Origin: Macrostomum hystrix
Lineage: Eukaryota; Platyhelminthes; Macrostomidae
Assembly (NCBI GenBank): GCA_950097015.1
Contig: CATNEN010000030.1
Span: forward strand, 4,759,001 to 4,823,000
Direction of reading: 5' to 3'
DNA length: 64,000 nt
Within the stretch, counting starts at the first letter, position 1, and each line of letters starts with the position of its first letter. The notes beneath the pieces were generated by a model. It ran no database searches, was not told where the DNA came from, and saw only the letters and a program-made list of their open reading frames with translations. Positions 29,580 to 40,439 of the stretch are shown one piece after another. A program made the translations under genes and the position numbers.

Positions 29580-32392
29580 TTAGCTGCTGCGATCGAAGAT
29601 TGGTTGCAGCCGCGCTGGCCTAGAATCTGCAGTGAGCTTTTGTGTATCTGAAAGCCCTTTTTCACTACGTGATTGAGACAATAGTGGGGCCACAGGACGC
29701 GAGGGTGCCTTTATGGGCTGGTATGAAAGAAGAATAGAAGGCGAGCTGCTATTTTGATCTTGCAGGGCCTGCAGGTGCCGGCCATCGGTCTTCGATGGTT
29801 CATCCATTGCTGGCAACGAGTGAGGTTGTGACTGCGGCTGTGGCTTTGACTGAGAGTGCCGTTGGCTACGCTGAACCCAGACTCTTCTGCGACGAAAGAG
29901 GTTTTCCTGTCGGTCTTGTACGCTGCCGGGTTCCGATTGCTGATTCGATGCAGGTGCAGCAGACGGTGGTAGCACGTTAGGGCTGGTTGATTTTCGACGC
30001 ATCGTTGGTGAAGCCTGAGGCCGTTGCTGTCGTCTGATTTTAGCTGACAGTCGGAGAACCTAAAAGAGATTCCGGTTGATAGAACTTAATTTGGACTTGA
30101 CAAGTCTAATGCCCAGATGTTGACTGAATACTGACTGCTTCATAATTTTTTTACTACTAGCGTACAATTAGCTTACCCCTGCGCCTTCACGTAATTCGTT
30201 TTTATATTCATTAAGGTTGTGATATTTGAGTCTGCAGATCATATGATATGGAAAATTGGCATTTTTGTTATTTTTAATTCTTTCGTTAGCTCATTGTTCA
30301 CATTCTTAATGTTTCAGCTAAAATTTTATGTGGCAGTATGCCTACATAAAAAGGCTCATGATTTTTAACCTAATTAAATAATGGTTCCAATCTCACCTGA
30401 GGAGAACCGCCCCCATGCTGTGGTTGTCTATTTGGTAAATACCCAGATTGAGACTGGACGGCGATGGCTCCGCAGTATAAAACCTGGAAGTTACCTAGAC
30501 ATTTCAGAGGGAGCAGCTGAAGCCGCTTTTTCGCTTTGTTGAAGCACTCGAGTGCAATATCTGGAAAAGAAAAAAAATTGCCATGAGTTTTTTAGCATTG
30601 TACTTTAAAAAGTAATTTTGCGGCAGATATTGCTGAGAGACTGAGAGAAAGTTGAATGCGTAGCATTTGATTCCATTATTGCCCTACTTCTTCAGAATTT
30701 AACTTTCAAATCGTTTTTACGAGCTTCTGGTTACATGAAAGCAATTGGTGCGTCTCATGTACTCACGAATCGTTTGCTCAATAAGAGGGGGCAGTAGATC
30801 ATTTAGAAGCTGGCAGTTTACGTGCATAGCTGGATTAGTATTCACCTCGATGAGAAACAACTGAAATGATAAATTGAAAAATATAACTAATGATGGAAAA
30901 GTCTATCAGGGACAGCAAGCACTTGTCATGTACTAAGCGTTGGTTGTGGTGCACCATAAGCCAATGAGTCAGCAAAATTATTATACTTCGTAATTAATGC
31001 TACTGACTATACGATAAATAAGTCGCTCGTACAAGCGCGATTCTTGCCTATTGCCACAAACTGGCGACAATGCGAGTACTTGGCTAAAAAAGATAACACA
31101 ATTAATTATTATATTATCTTTCGGCTAAACTGAGGTTTACCGTAAATTGTATCTTCCAGATTGTTGTGTCCAATATGATATGTACAAGGCAAATTATCTG
31201 GCATTTGCAAAAAGATGTGTAAATCACAAGCTATCAATGTTAAAAGTTATCAGAGCCGGTTAAAGAGAGTATCAATATACAAACCTTGTAGTTATCGTCT
31301 ATCATAAAGTCGATACCATAGAGCTCAAAGTAACCTAGCCGAGTAGTTAGTTTGTGCTTTACTGCATTGAACATGTGTAGCAAGATAGCTTTCATTTGCT
31401 TCTCCATCCCGTTGAAAATCCAGTCCTTCTCCGGTGGCGGTGGCGCTCTTTTTTCTTTATGCAAAATTCCGTCTTCGCTTTCAAGCAGTGAATTCAGATA
31501 CTCGTTGAACTGTGACATACTCCATACAGTATCGTTTTTCACTTCCTCATACTTTTCATCCTTTTTCTGGATGAACTGGTTGGTCAGGTGAGTACACAAA
31601 TTTGTGTCGTTAGCATCGTATTTGTGGATGCTAAGCCGTAAATAACCGTGGTGGAACAGGACCAGATAAGGCGCAGTGCTGCCAATAAGCAAGTAAGCTC
31701 GGATATCGAACTTCCGGCCATTAATTAGCAGTGGGTTCATAATGTACCTATTAAAATGTGAAAATATAGTATTTAAGGTTTGAATTTTTTCAGCAACCTT
31801 CACTTTTATAACCACTTCAGCAGTATGAATAATAATAAAAACGTTTATTTATCTGCTTTTGAAGAACACTGGCCTCCAATCTTCGAAAAATATAACTTAC
31901 CTTTGAACAATCCGGCCCATGCTCTTGCCGGCTTTGACAGGGTTTCCTGTAAAAGCTGCTTTTTTCTCTTCATTTTGCTGCAGCTCCTCACGAAACTGGG
32001 CTATGTCTCGTACCAGGAAGATTCCCTTGCCTTGGTTTAGGCCAGTCGGCTTGTTAATCCAGATTTCCCCAGGCTTAAATGCATCGAAGAAGGCTTCCCG
32101 CTCCCGTGGATAATCCAGCACGTATGTTTCAGGAAAAAAATCGGTAAGCTGCATGGCCAGCTGCCTGCTGCTCATACTAACGCTGACTCGCTCGAACTCT
32201 CTGAGCGACGTGAGCAGACCGAGCTTGTTGCAGATTATCTCACAGTTTGGTATATGATTCACAAGCTGCTGGCCCTCTCGGAAGGTGCCATAGTTCACCA
32301 TACCCTTCGTCTCTGTCCAACTGAGCTTCCATTTATCCGCGGCCTTGTCGGTAGTTTTAGTCCACCCCATCTGGCTCATCGCGGCTTCGACA
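29580..32392 (-). CDS. TTLL10: TTLL10-like tubulin/protein polyglycylase, five exons recognised, 5' end incomplete
   Basis: Exons, all with GT-AG borders and compatible phases: 31901-32392, 31285-31747, 30767-30860, 30397-30560 and 29580-30059, giving about 563 residues. The order of motifs follows TTLL10: GTFREGQQLV, IICNKLGLLTSLRE, DFFPETYVLDYPREREAFF, IWINKPTGLNQGKGIFL, then across a junction IVQRYIMNPLLINGRKFDIR, HLTNQFIQKK, and GIDFMIDDNYK joined to LFLIEVNTNPAMHVNC. The ATP-grasp lysine and the acidic/Asn metal ligands (Asp in GIDF, Glu and Asn in IEVN) are present, so catalysis is plausible. Family knowledge: TTLL10 elongates glycine chains on tubulin and other proteins, mainly in ciliated cells. 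The last exon is a low-complexity Ser/Gln/Pro/Arg tail. The first recognised exon begins in phase 2, so at least one upstream exon is missing here. Confidence 0.9.
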
Positions 32393-32532
32393 CTGTAAAA
32401 ATTCTTTAGTTCTTCATTATCAATATACGAGAATAATTACACTTTATTTGGGATTTCGGATTCCAATTTTCTGACTGTCGATCATAAGAAATGTTTAAGT
32501 CAAAGTAAGAATATTTATAATAAAACTCTCAC

Positions 32533-32745
32533 AGCGCTTGTCCATTGTGACCTTGCGCCAGGTATATGCTTGTTTCGGACCCAACATTTTTGCTTTTGAT
32601 CTCACTCGCAGCCATTCGCCACTTTTCACCAGTTTGAGGCTGCTTAAGTCTGGGTATCGTCTTCTAATCCGTTGGACTGGTGCTTTGTACTCGTAGGTTG
32701 CAGTAATGCAGAAAAAAAATTTGACGCTGATTCCAGCAGCTACTG
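32533..32745 (-). other. Possible additional upstream exon of the TTLL10-like gene
   Basis: An open stretch encodes a basic segment (RIRRRYPDLSSLKLVKSGEW, PKQAYTWRKVTMDKR) and ends at a GTGAGA donor-like site (32532). It has coding-like texture and lies in the right orientation 140 bp upstream. However, the donor phase (1) does not match the phase-2 acceptor at 32393, and I see no TTLL homology. A skipped micro-exon or an unrelated frame are both possible. Confidence 0.3.
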
Positions 32746-33719
32746 TCGCTGATGATGAACTTGATCAGGCAGCAACTGCTGACAGAAACAAATTCGCAAT
32801 GAGTCGGAGTCAGATACCCACTGGCTCACCTACTAAAGCGATGGTTTAAGAAAGCTGGCCCTTTTCTTTCGTCAATTTAGGGCAGGGCGCTACTGGGCTA
32901 TCTTTCTTGCGAAACGTTTCAAAACAGATAACAGAAAAAGCCTCAGCAAAATGAATGGTAAAGTAGCATGGGCTGGCTGACACTGCTTAACACTGCTAAA
33001 GCTGCACAATAAATTCCTTGCGTCGACCATAGCTTGCCAGTGTTATTCCTCTCTCTATAAAGATTTTGCGCTAGACTGGTTGCTAGGCATCAGTGGCTGA
33101 GGTGGGCTTCCCAATACTCAGTTTTAAGGCATGGCTCAGTACGCAGACTTCATTCCACAGTGCCATTGCAGCTTGAGAGTAGAAAGGAAAACATCAAACT
33201 GTACGCATGCATGCACACTCTTCTAATTCACCTCACTCACCTCTCCGGTGAAAGAATAGCAACTGCTGATGCGCATTACATTCCTCACAGTTCCATCTAT
33301 ACCCAACCCCGAGTCTCTTGCAGCGCGTGTACTTACATAAATGTGCAACGAAGCAGCCTGCTAACAAGTAAATGTAACTCTCATGAGTTAACGATTTATT
33401 AAGTTCAGCTAGCACGGCAAGTTGGAGAGGATTACACAAAACGAGAGCACTCTCTGACCACCAACTCAAGCCTCGAAGCAGCCAAACAAATCTGCACAGA
33501 CACTGCACGGAGAAAAATAAACATTTACCTCCTTAATAAACAATAGCAACCAAACAGGGCGAATCCCGCACTAGAGACTAGAGACGGACTAGTATAAGGA
33601 TCAGAGTATTCCAAAGACCTGTCTCCGGACTAGAGACAGGTCTTTGAAACACGCTTAAAAACACGCATGCCAAAATGGCATTTACTTGTACTAACTTCAT
33701 TGATTAAAAGATGCCTATA
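32746..33719. other. Intergenic between the TTLL10-like gene and the satellite
   Basis: No gene recognised. It contains scattered words related to the satellite and a perfect 14-bp hairpin at 33612-33646 close to the array edge. Confidence 0.5.
33612..33646. repeat. Perfect 14-bp-arm hairpin near satellite boundary
   Basis: CAAAGACCTGTCTC (33612-33625) pairs exactly with GAGACAGGTCTTTG (33633-33646) around a 7-nt loop. CTAGAGAC words repeat just upstream (33570-33600). It lies about 100 bp outside the first recognisable satellite monomer. Confidence 0.85.
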
Positions 33720-34440
33720 CCAACACTCACACTCGCAGTTAAAATTTTTTGCTCAAGCTGTGAATACATTTCGGCTGGCTGGTCTCACGGATCGCTAAAT
33801 ACGGCTAAATCAGCACTGAATACAGGCTTTCTCAGCTCCAGCTAGCTTGCGTGACTATTAAAAGTACAAATCACCCTAAACGAGTTCTAGAACACCTTTC
33901 CGCGTGCCGCTCGCACAGATTGTACACTGCCATATCAGCACAAAGTACAGGCACTTTCAGCTCTAACCGTATTGCTTGAATGAAAAATGCGTGAAAAAAT
34001 AAGTGAAAAAAATAACTGTGTGAAGGAAGATGCAGCTTGCAGGTGAGACATCGAGACTACGCTGTGAATAAATTTCAGCCAGCTGCACTCACGGATAGAA
34101 TTATGCTGCTAAATCAGCACTTACTACAGTCTTTCGCAACTCTAACTAGCTAGCTAGACCGTTAAAAGTGTAAAGAACAATTAAAGCACATTGTGCGCGT
34201 TCTAGAACAGCTTTGCGCGTGCAGCTCGCACATATCGCTTTATGCTGCTATTTAAACACAAAGCATAGGCCCTAGCAGCACTTGCTTATCTATAAAAAGT
34301 TTTAAGAACAATAAAAGCACCTTGTACGCACTCAAGCTTTGCGCGTGCTACTTGCAAAGAGTGCGTTTACTGCAATTTCAGCACAGAATATTGGCGCTTA
34401 GGGCAAATTCCTTAATTGAAAAATGTGTTTAAAATTACCA
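33720..34440 (+). repeat. Diverged edge monomers of the satellite
   Basis: The first two to three monomers keep the monomer order (for example GAATACAGGCTTTCTCAGCT, then GCTCGCACAGATTG, then CAGCACAAAGTACAGG) but differ heavily from the consensus. The monomer at about 34300-34440 is class-C-like. Divergence falls rightwards, as expected where array edges escape homogenisation. Confidence 0.85.
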
Positions 34441-35829
34441 GCACTCACATTGTGCAGGAAGATGGCAATGCAGGGCCGACATCGAGCTTGCGCTATATAT
34501 AAGTTCCAGCTAGCTTTTCTCATGAATCGTAGTTTGCTGCTTTATTAGCACTTAATGCAGGCTTTCACAGGTCTAGCTTCTTGCTTGACAATGAAGAGTT
34601 TAAAGAACAATTAAAGCACCTTTTACGCGCTGAAGAACAGCTTGGCGCGTTCTGCTGACAAGGAGTGTGTTTCGCTACTAATTCAGCACAGAGTATTGGC
34701 GCTGATGGCAATTTGCTGGATTGAAAAAAGCCTTCACGTTTACCAACACTCACAGTGTGCAGTGCAGGGTGCAGTGCAGATGGCAATGCAGGAAAAACAT
34801 CGAAGTGTGCGCTGTATATAAGTTCCAGCTAGCTTTTCTCATGAATCGTAGTTTGCTGCTTTATTAGCAATTAATACAGGCTTTCACAGGTCTAGCTTTT
34901 TGCTTGACAATGAAGAGTTTTAAGAACAATTAAAGCACCTTTTACGCGCTCGAGAACAGCTTGGCTCGTGCTGCTTGCAAGGAGTGCGTTACGCTGCTAA
35001 TTCAGCACAGAGTATTGGCGCTGATGGCAATTTGCTGGATTGAAAAATGTGTTTAATATTACCAGCACTCACAGTGTGCAGGAAGATGGCAATGCAGGGC
35101 TGACATCGAGCTTGCGCTATATATAAGTTCCAGCTAGCTTTTCTCATGAATCGTAGTTTGCTGCTTTATTAGCACTTAATACAGGCTTTCACAGGTCTAG
35201 CTTTTTGCTTTACAATGAATAGAGTTTTAAAAACAATTAAAGCACCTTTTACGCGCTCAAGAACAGCTTGGCGCGTGCTGCTTGCAAGGAGTGCGTTTCG
35301 CTACTAATACAGCACAGAGTATTGGCGCTGATGGCAATTTGCTGGATTGAAAAAAGCCTTCACGTTTACCAACACTCACAGTGTGCAGTGCAGGGTGCAG
35401 TGCAGATGGCAATGCAGGAAAAACATCGAAGTGTGCGCTGTATATAAGTTCCAGCTAGCTTTTCTCATTAATCGTAGTTTCCTGCTTTATTAGCACTTAA
35501 TACAGGCTTTCACAGGTCTAGCTTTTTGCTTGACAATGAAGAGTTTTAAGAACAATTAAAGCACCTTTTACGCGCTGAAGAACAGCTTGGCGCGTGCTGC
35601 TTGCAAGGAGTGCGTTACGCTGCTAATTCACCACAGAGTATTGGCGCTGATGGCAATTTGCTGGATTGAAAAATGTGTTTAATATTACCAGCACTCACAG
35701 TGTGCAGGAAGATGGAAATGCAGGGCCGACATCGAGCTTGCGCTATATATAAGTTCCAGTTAGCTTTTCTCATGAATCGTAGTTTGCTGCTTTATTAGCA
35801 CTTAATGCAGGCTTTCACAGGTCTAGCTT

Positions 35830-37840
35830 TTTGCTTTACAATGAATAGAGTTTTAAGAACAATTAAAGCACCTTTTACGCGCTGAAGAACAGCTTGGCGC
35901 GTGCTGCTTGCAAGGAGTGAGTTTCGCTACTAATTCAGCACAGAGTATTGGCGCTGATGGCAATTTGCTGGATTGAAAAATGTGTTTAACATTTCCAGCA
36001 CTCACAGTGTGCTGGAAGATGGCAATGCAGGGCCGACATCGAGCTTGCGCTATATATAAGTTCCAGCTAGCTTTTCTCATGAATCGTAGTTTGCTGCTTT
36101 ATTAGCACTTAATACAGGCTTTCACAGGTCTAGCTTCTTGCTTGACAATGAAGAGTTTAAAGAACAATTAAAGCACCTTTTACGCGCTGAAGAACAGCTT
36201 GGCGCGTGCTGCTTGCAAGGAGTGCGTTTCGCTACTAATTCAGCACAGAGTATTGGCGCTGATGGCAATTTGCTGGATTGAAAAAAGCCTTCACGTTTAC
36301 CAACACTCACAGTGTGCAGTGCAGGGTGCAGTGCAGATGGCAATGCAGGAAAAACATCAAAGTGTGCGCTGTATATAAGTTCCAGCTAGCTTTTCTCATG
36401 AATCGTAGTTACTTGCTAAATAAGCACTTGAAACAGGCTTTCACAGGTCTAGCTTCTTGCTTGACAATGAAGAGTTTTAAGAATAATTAAAGCACTTTTT
36501 ACGCGCTGAAGAACAGCTTGGCGCGTGCTGCTTGCAAGGAGTGCGTTTCGCTACTAATTCAGCACAGAGTATTGGCGCTGATGGCAATTTGCTGGATTGA
36601 AAAAGGCCTTCACGTTTACCAACACTCACAGTGTGCAGTGCAGGGTGCAGTGCAGATGGCAATGCAGGAAAGACATCGAAGTGTGCGCTGTATATAAGTT
36701 CCAGCTGGCTTTTCTCATGAATCGTAGTTTGCTGCTTTATTAGCACTTAATGCAGGCTTTCACAGGTCTAGCTTCTTGCTTGACAATGAAGAGTTTTAAG
36801 AACAATTAAAGCACCTTTTACGCGCTGAAGAACAGCTTGGCGCGTGCTGCTTGCAAGGAGTGCATTACGCTGCTAATTCAGCACAGAGTATTGGCGCTGA
36901 TGGCAATTTGCTGGATTGAAAAAAGCCTTCACGTTTAACAACACTCACAGTGTGCAGTGCAGGGTGCAGTGCAGATGGCAATGCAGGAAAAACATCGAAG
37001 TGTGCGCTGTATATAAGTTCCAGCTAGCTTTTCTCATTAATCGTAGTTTGCTGCTTTATTAGCACTTAATGCAGGCTTTCACAGGTCTAGCTTCTTGCTT
37101 GACAATGAAGAGTTTTAAGAACAATTAAAGCACCTTTTACGCGCTCGAGAACAGCTTGGCGCGTGCTGCTTGCTAGGAGTGCATTACGCTGCTAATTCAG
37201 CAAAGAGTATTGGCGCTGATAGAAATTTGCTGGATTGAAAAATGTGTTTAACATTTCCAGCACTCACAGTGTGCAGGAAGATGGCAATGCAGGAAAGACA
37301 TCGAGCTTGCGCTATATATAAGTTCCAGCTAGCTTTTCTCATGAATCGTAGTTTGCTGCTTTATTAGCACTTAATGCAGGCTTTCACCGGTCTAGCTTTT
37401 TGCTTTACAATGAATAGAGTTTTAAGAACAATTAAAGCACCTTTTACGCGCTGAAGAACAGCTTGGCGCGTGCTGCTTGCAAGGAGTGAGTTTCGCTACT
37501 AATTCAGCACAGAGTATTGGCGCTGATGGCAATTTGCTGGATTGAAAAATGTGTTTAACATTTCCAGCACTCACAGTGTGCTGGAAGATGGCAATGCAGG
37601 GCCGACATCGAGCTTGCGCTATATATAAGTTCCAGCTAGCTTTTCTCATGAATCGTAGTTTGCTGCTTTATTAGCAATTAATACAGGCTTTCACAGGTCT
37701 AGCTTCTTGCTTGACAATGAAGAGTTTAAAGAACAATTAAAGCACCTTTTACGCGCTGAAGAACAGCTTGGCGCGTGCTGCTTGCAAGGAGTGCGTTTCG
37801 CTACTAATTCAGCACAGAGTATTGGCGCTGATGGCAATTT
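35830..37840 (+). repeat. Segment duplicated at 1569-bp offset
   Basis: About 0.45 kb at 35.83-36.28 kb recurs nearly unchanged at 37.40-37.85 kb, including a class-A monomer with TGTGCTGGAAGATGG. Confidence 0.7.
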
Positions 37841-40439
37841 GCTGGATTGAAAAATGTGTTTAACATTTCCAGCACTCACAGTGTGCTGGAAGATGGCAAT
37901 GCAGGGCCGACATCGAGCTTGCGCTATATATAAGTTCCAGCTAGCTTTTCTCATGAATCATAGTTTGCTGCTTAATCAGCACGTGATACAGGCTTTCACA
38001 GGTCTAGCTTCTTGCTTGACAATGAAGAGTTTTAAGAACAATTAAAGCACCTTTTACGCGCTGAAGAACAGCTTGGCGCGTGCTGCTTGCAAGGAGTGCG
38101 TTTCGCTACTAATTCAGCACAGAGTATTGGCGCTGATGGCAATTTGCTGGATTGAAAAATAAGTTTAACATTACCAGCACTCACAGTGTGCAGGAAGATG
38201 GCAATGCAGGGCCGACATCGAGTTTGCTGCTTTATTAGCACTTAATACAGGCTTTCACAGGTCTAGCTTCTTGCTTGACAATGAAGAGTTTTAAGAACAA
38301 TTAAAGCACCTTTTTCGCGCTCAAGAACAGCTTGGCGCGTGCTGCTTGCAAGGTGTGCATTACGCTGCTAATTCAGCAAAGAGTATTGGCGCTGATGGAA
38401 ATTTGCTGGATTGAAAAATGTGTTTAACATTACCAGCACTCACAGTGTTGAGGAAGATGGCAATGCAGGGCCGACATCGAGTTTGCGCTATATATAAGTT
38501 CCAACTAGCTTTTCTCATGAATCGTAGAATGATGCTTAATCAGCACGTGATACAGGCTTTTACAGCTCTGGCTGCGTGCTTAATTATGAAAAGTTTTTAG
38601 AACAATTAAAGCACCTTATATGCACTCAAGCTTTGCGAGTGCTGCTTGCAAAGAGTGCGTTGCACTGCAATTTCAGCACAGAATATTGGCGCTTAGGGCA
38701 AATTGCTGGATTGAAAAATGCGTTCACGTTAACCAACACTCACAGTGGGCAGGAAGATGGCAATGTAGGAAAGACATTTAAGTGGCGCTTTGTATAAGTT
38801 CAAGCTAGCTTTTCTCATGAATCGTAGTATGTTGCTAAGTAAGCACTTGACACAGGCTTTCACAGGTCTAGCTTCTTGCATAAGAATGAAGAGTTGTAAG
38901 AACAATTAAAGCACCTTTTACGCGCTGAAGAACAGCTTGGCGCGTGCTGCTTGCAAGGAGTGCGTTTCGCTACTAATTCAGCACAGAGTATTGGCGCTGA
39001 TGGCAATTTGCTGGATTGAAAAAAGCCTTCACGTTTACCAACACTCACAGTGTGCAGTGCAGGGTGCAGTGCAGATGGCAATGCAGGAAAAACATCGAAG
39101 TGTGCGCTGTATATAAGTTCCAGCTAGCTTTTCTCATTAATCGTAGTTTCCTGCTTTATTAGCACTTAATACAGGCTTTCACAGGTCTAGCTTTTTGCTT
39201 GACAATGAAGAGTTTTAAGAACAATTAAAGCACCTTTTACGCGCTGAAGAACAGCTTGGCGCGTGCTGCTTGCAAGGAGTGCGTTACGCTGCTAATTCAG
39301 CACAGAGTATTGGCTCTAATGGCAATTTGGTGGATTGAAAAATGTGTTTAACATTTCCAGCACTCACAGTGTGCAGGAAGATGGCAATGCAGGGCCGACA
39401 TCGTGCTTGCGCTATATATAAGTTCCAGCTTGCTTTTCTCATGAATCGTAGTATGTTGCTAAATAAGCACTTGACACAGGCTTCCACAGTTCTAGCTTCT
39501 TGCTTAAGAATGAAGAGTTGTAAGAACAATTAAAGCACCTTTTACGCGCTGAAGAACAGCTTGGCGCGTGCTGCTTGCAAGGAGTGCGTTACGCTGCTAA
39601 TTCAGCACAGAGTATTGGCTCTAATGGCAATTTGGTGGATTGAAAAATGTGTTTAACATTTCCAGCACTCACAGTGTGCAGGAAGATGGCAATGCAGGGC
39701 CGACATCGTGCTTGCGCTATATATAAGTTCCAGCTTGCTTTTCTCATGAATCGTAGTTTGCTGCTTTATTAGCACTTAATGCAGGCTTTCACAGGTCTAG
39801 CTTCTTGCTTGACAATGAAGAGTTTTAAGAACAATTAAAGCACCTTTTACGCGCTGAAGAACAGCTTGGCGCGTGCTGCTTGCAAGGAGTGCATTACGCT
39901 GCTAATTCAGCACAGAGTATTGGCGCTGATGGAAATTTGCTGGATTGAAAAATGTGTTTAACATTTCCAGCACTCACAGTGTGCAGGAAGATGGCAATGC
40001 AGGGCCGACATCGTGCTTGCGCTATATATAAGTTCCAGCTTGCTTTTCTCATGAATCGTAGTTTGCTGCTTTATTAGCACTTAATGCAGGCTTTCACAGG
40101 TCTAGCTTCTTGCTTGACAATGTAGAGTTTTAAGAACAATTAAAGCACCTTTTACGCGCTCAAGATCAGCTTGGCGCGTGCTGCTTGCAAGGAGTGCATT
40201 ACGCTGCTAATTCAGCACAGAGTATTGGCGCTGATGGCAATTTGCTGGATTGAAAAATGTGTTTAACATTACCAGCACTCACAGTTTTCATGAAGATGGC
40301 AATGCAGGGCTGACATCGAGCTTGCGCTATAAATTAGTTCCAGCTAGCTTTTCTCATAAATCTTAGTTTGCTGCTTTATTAGCACTTAATACAGGCTTTC
40401 ACAGGTCTAGCTTCTTGCTTGACAATGAAGAGTTTTAAG

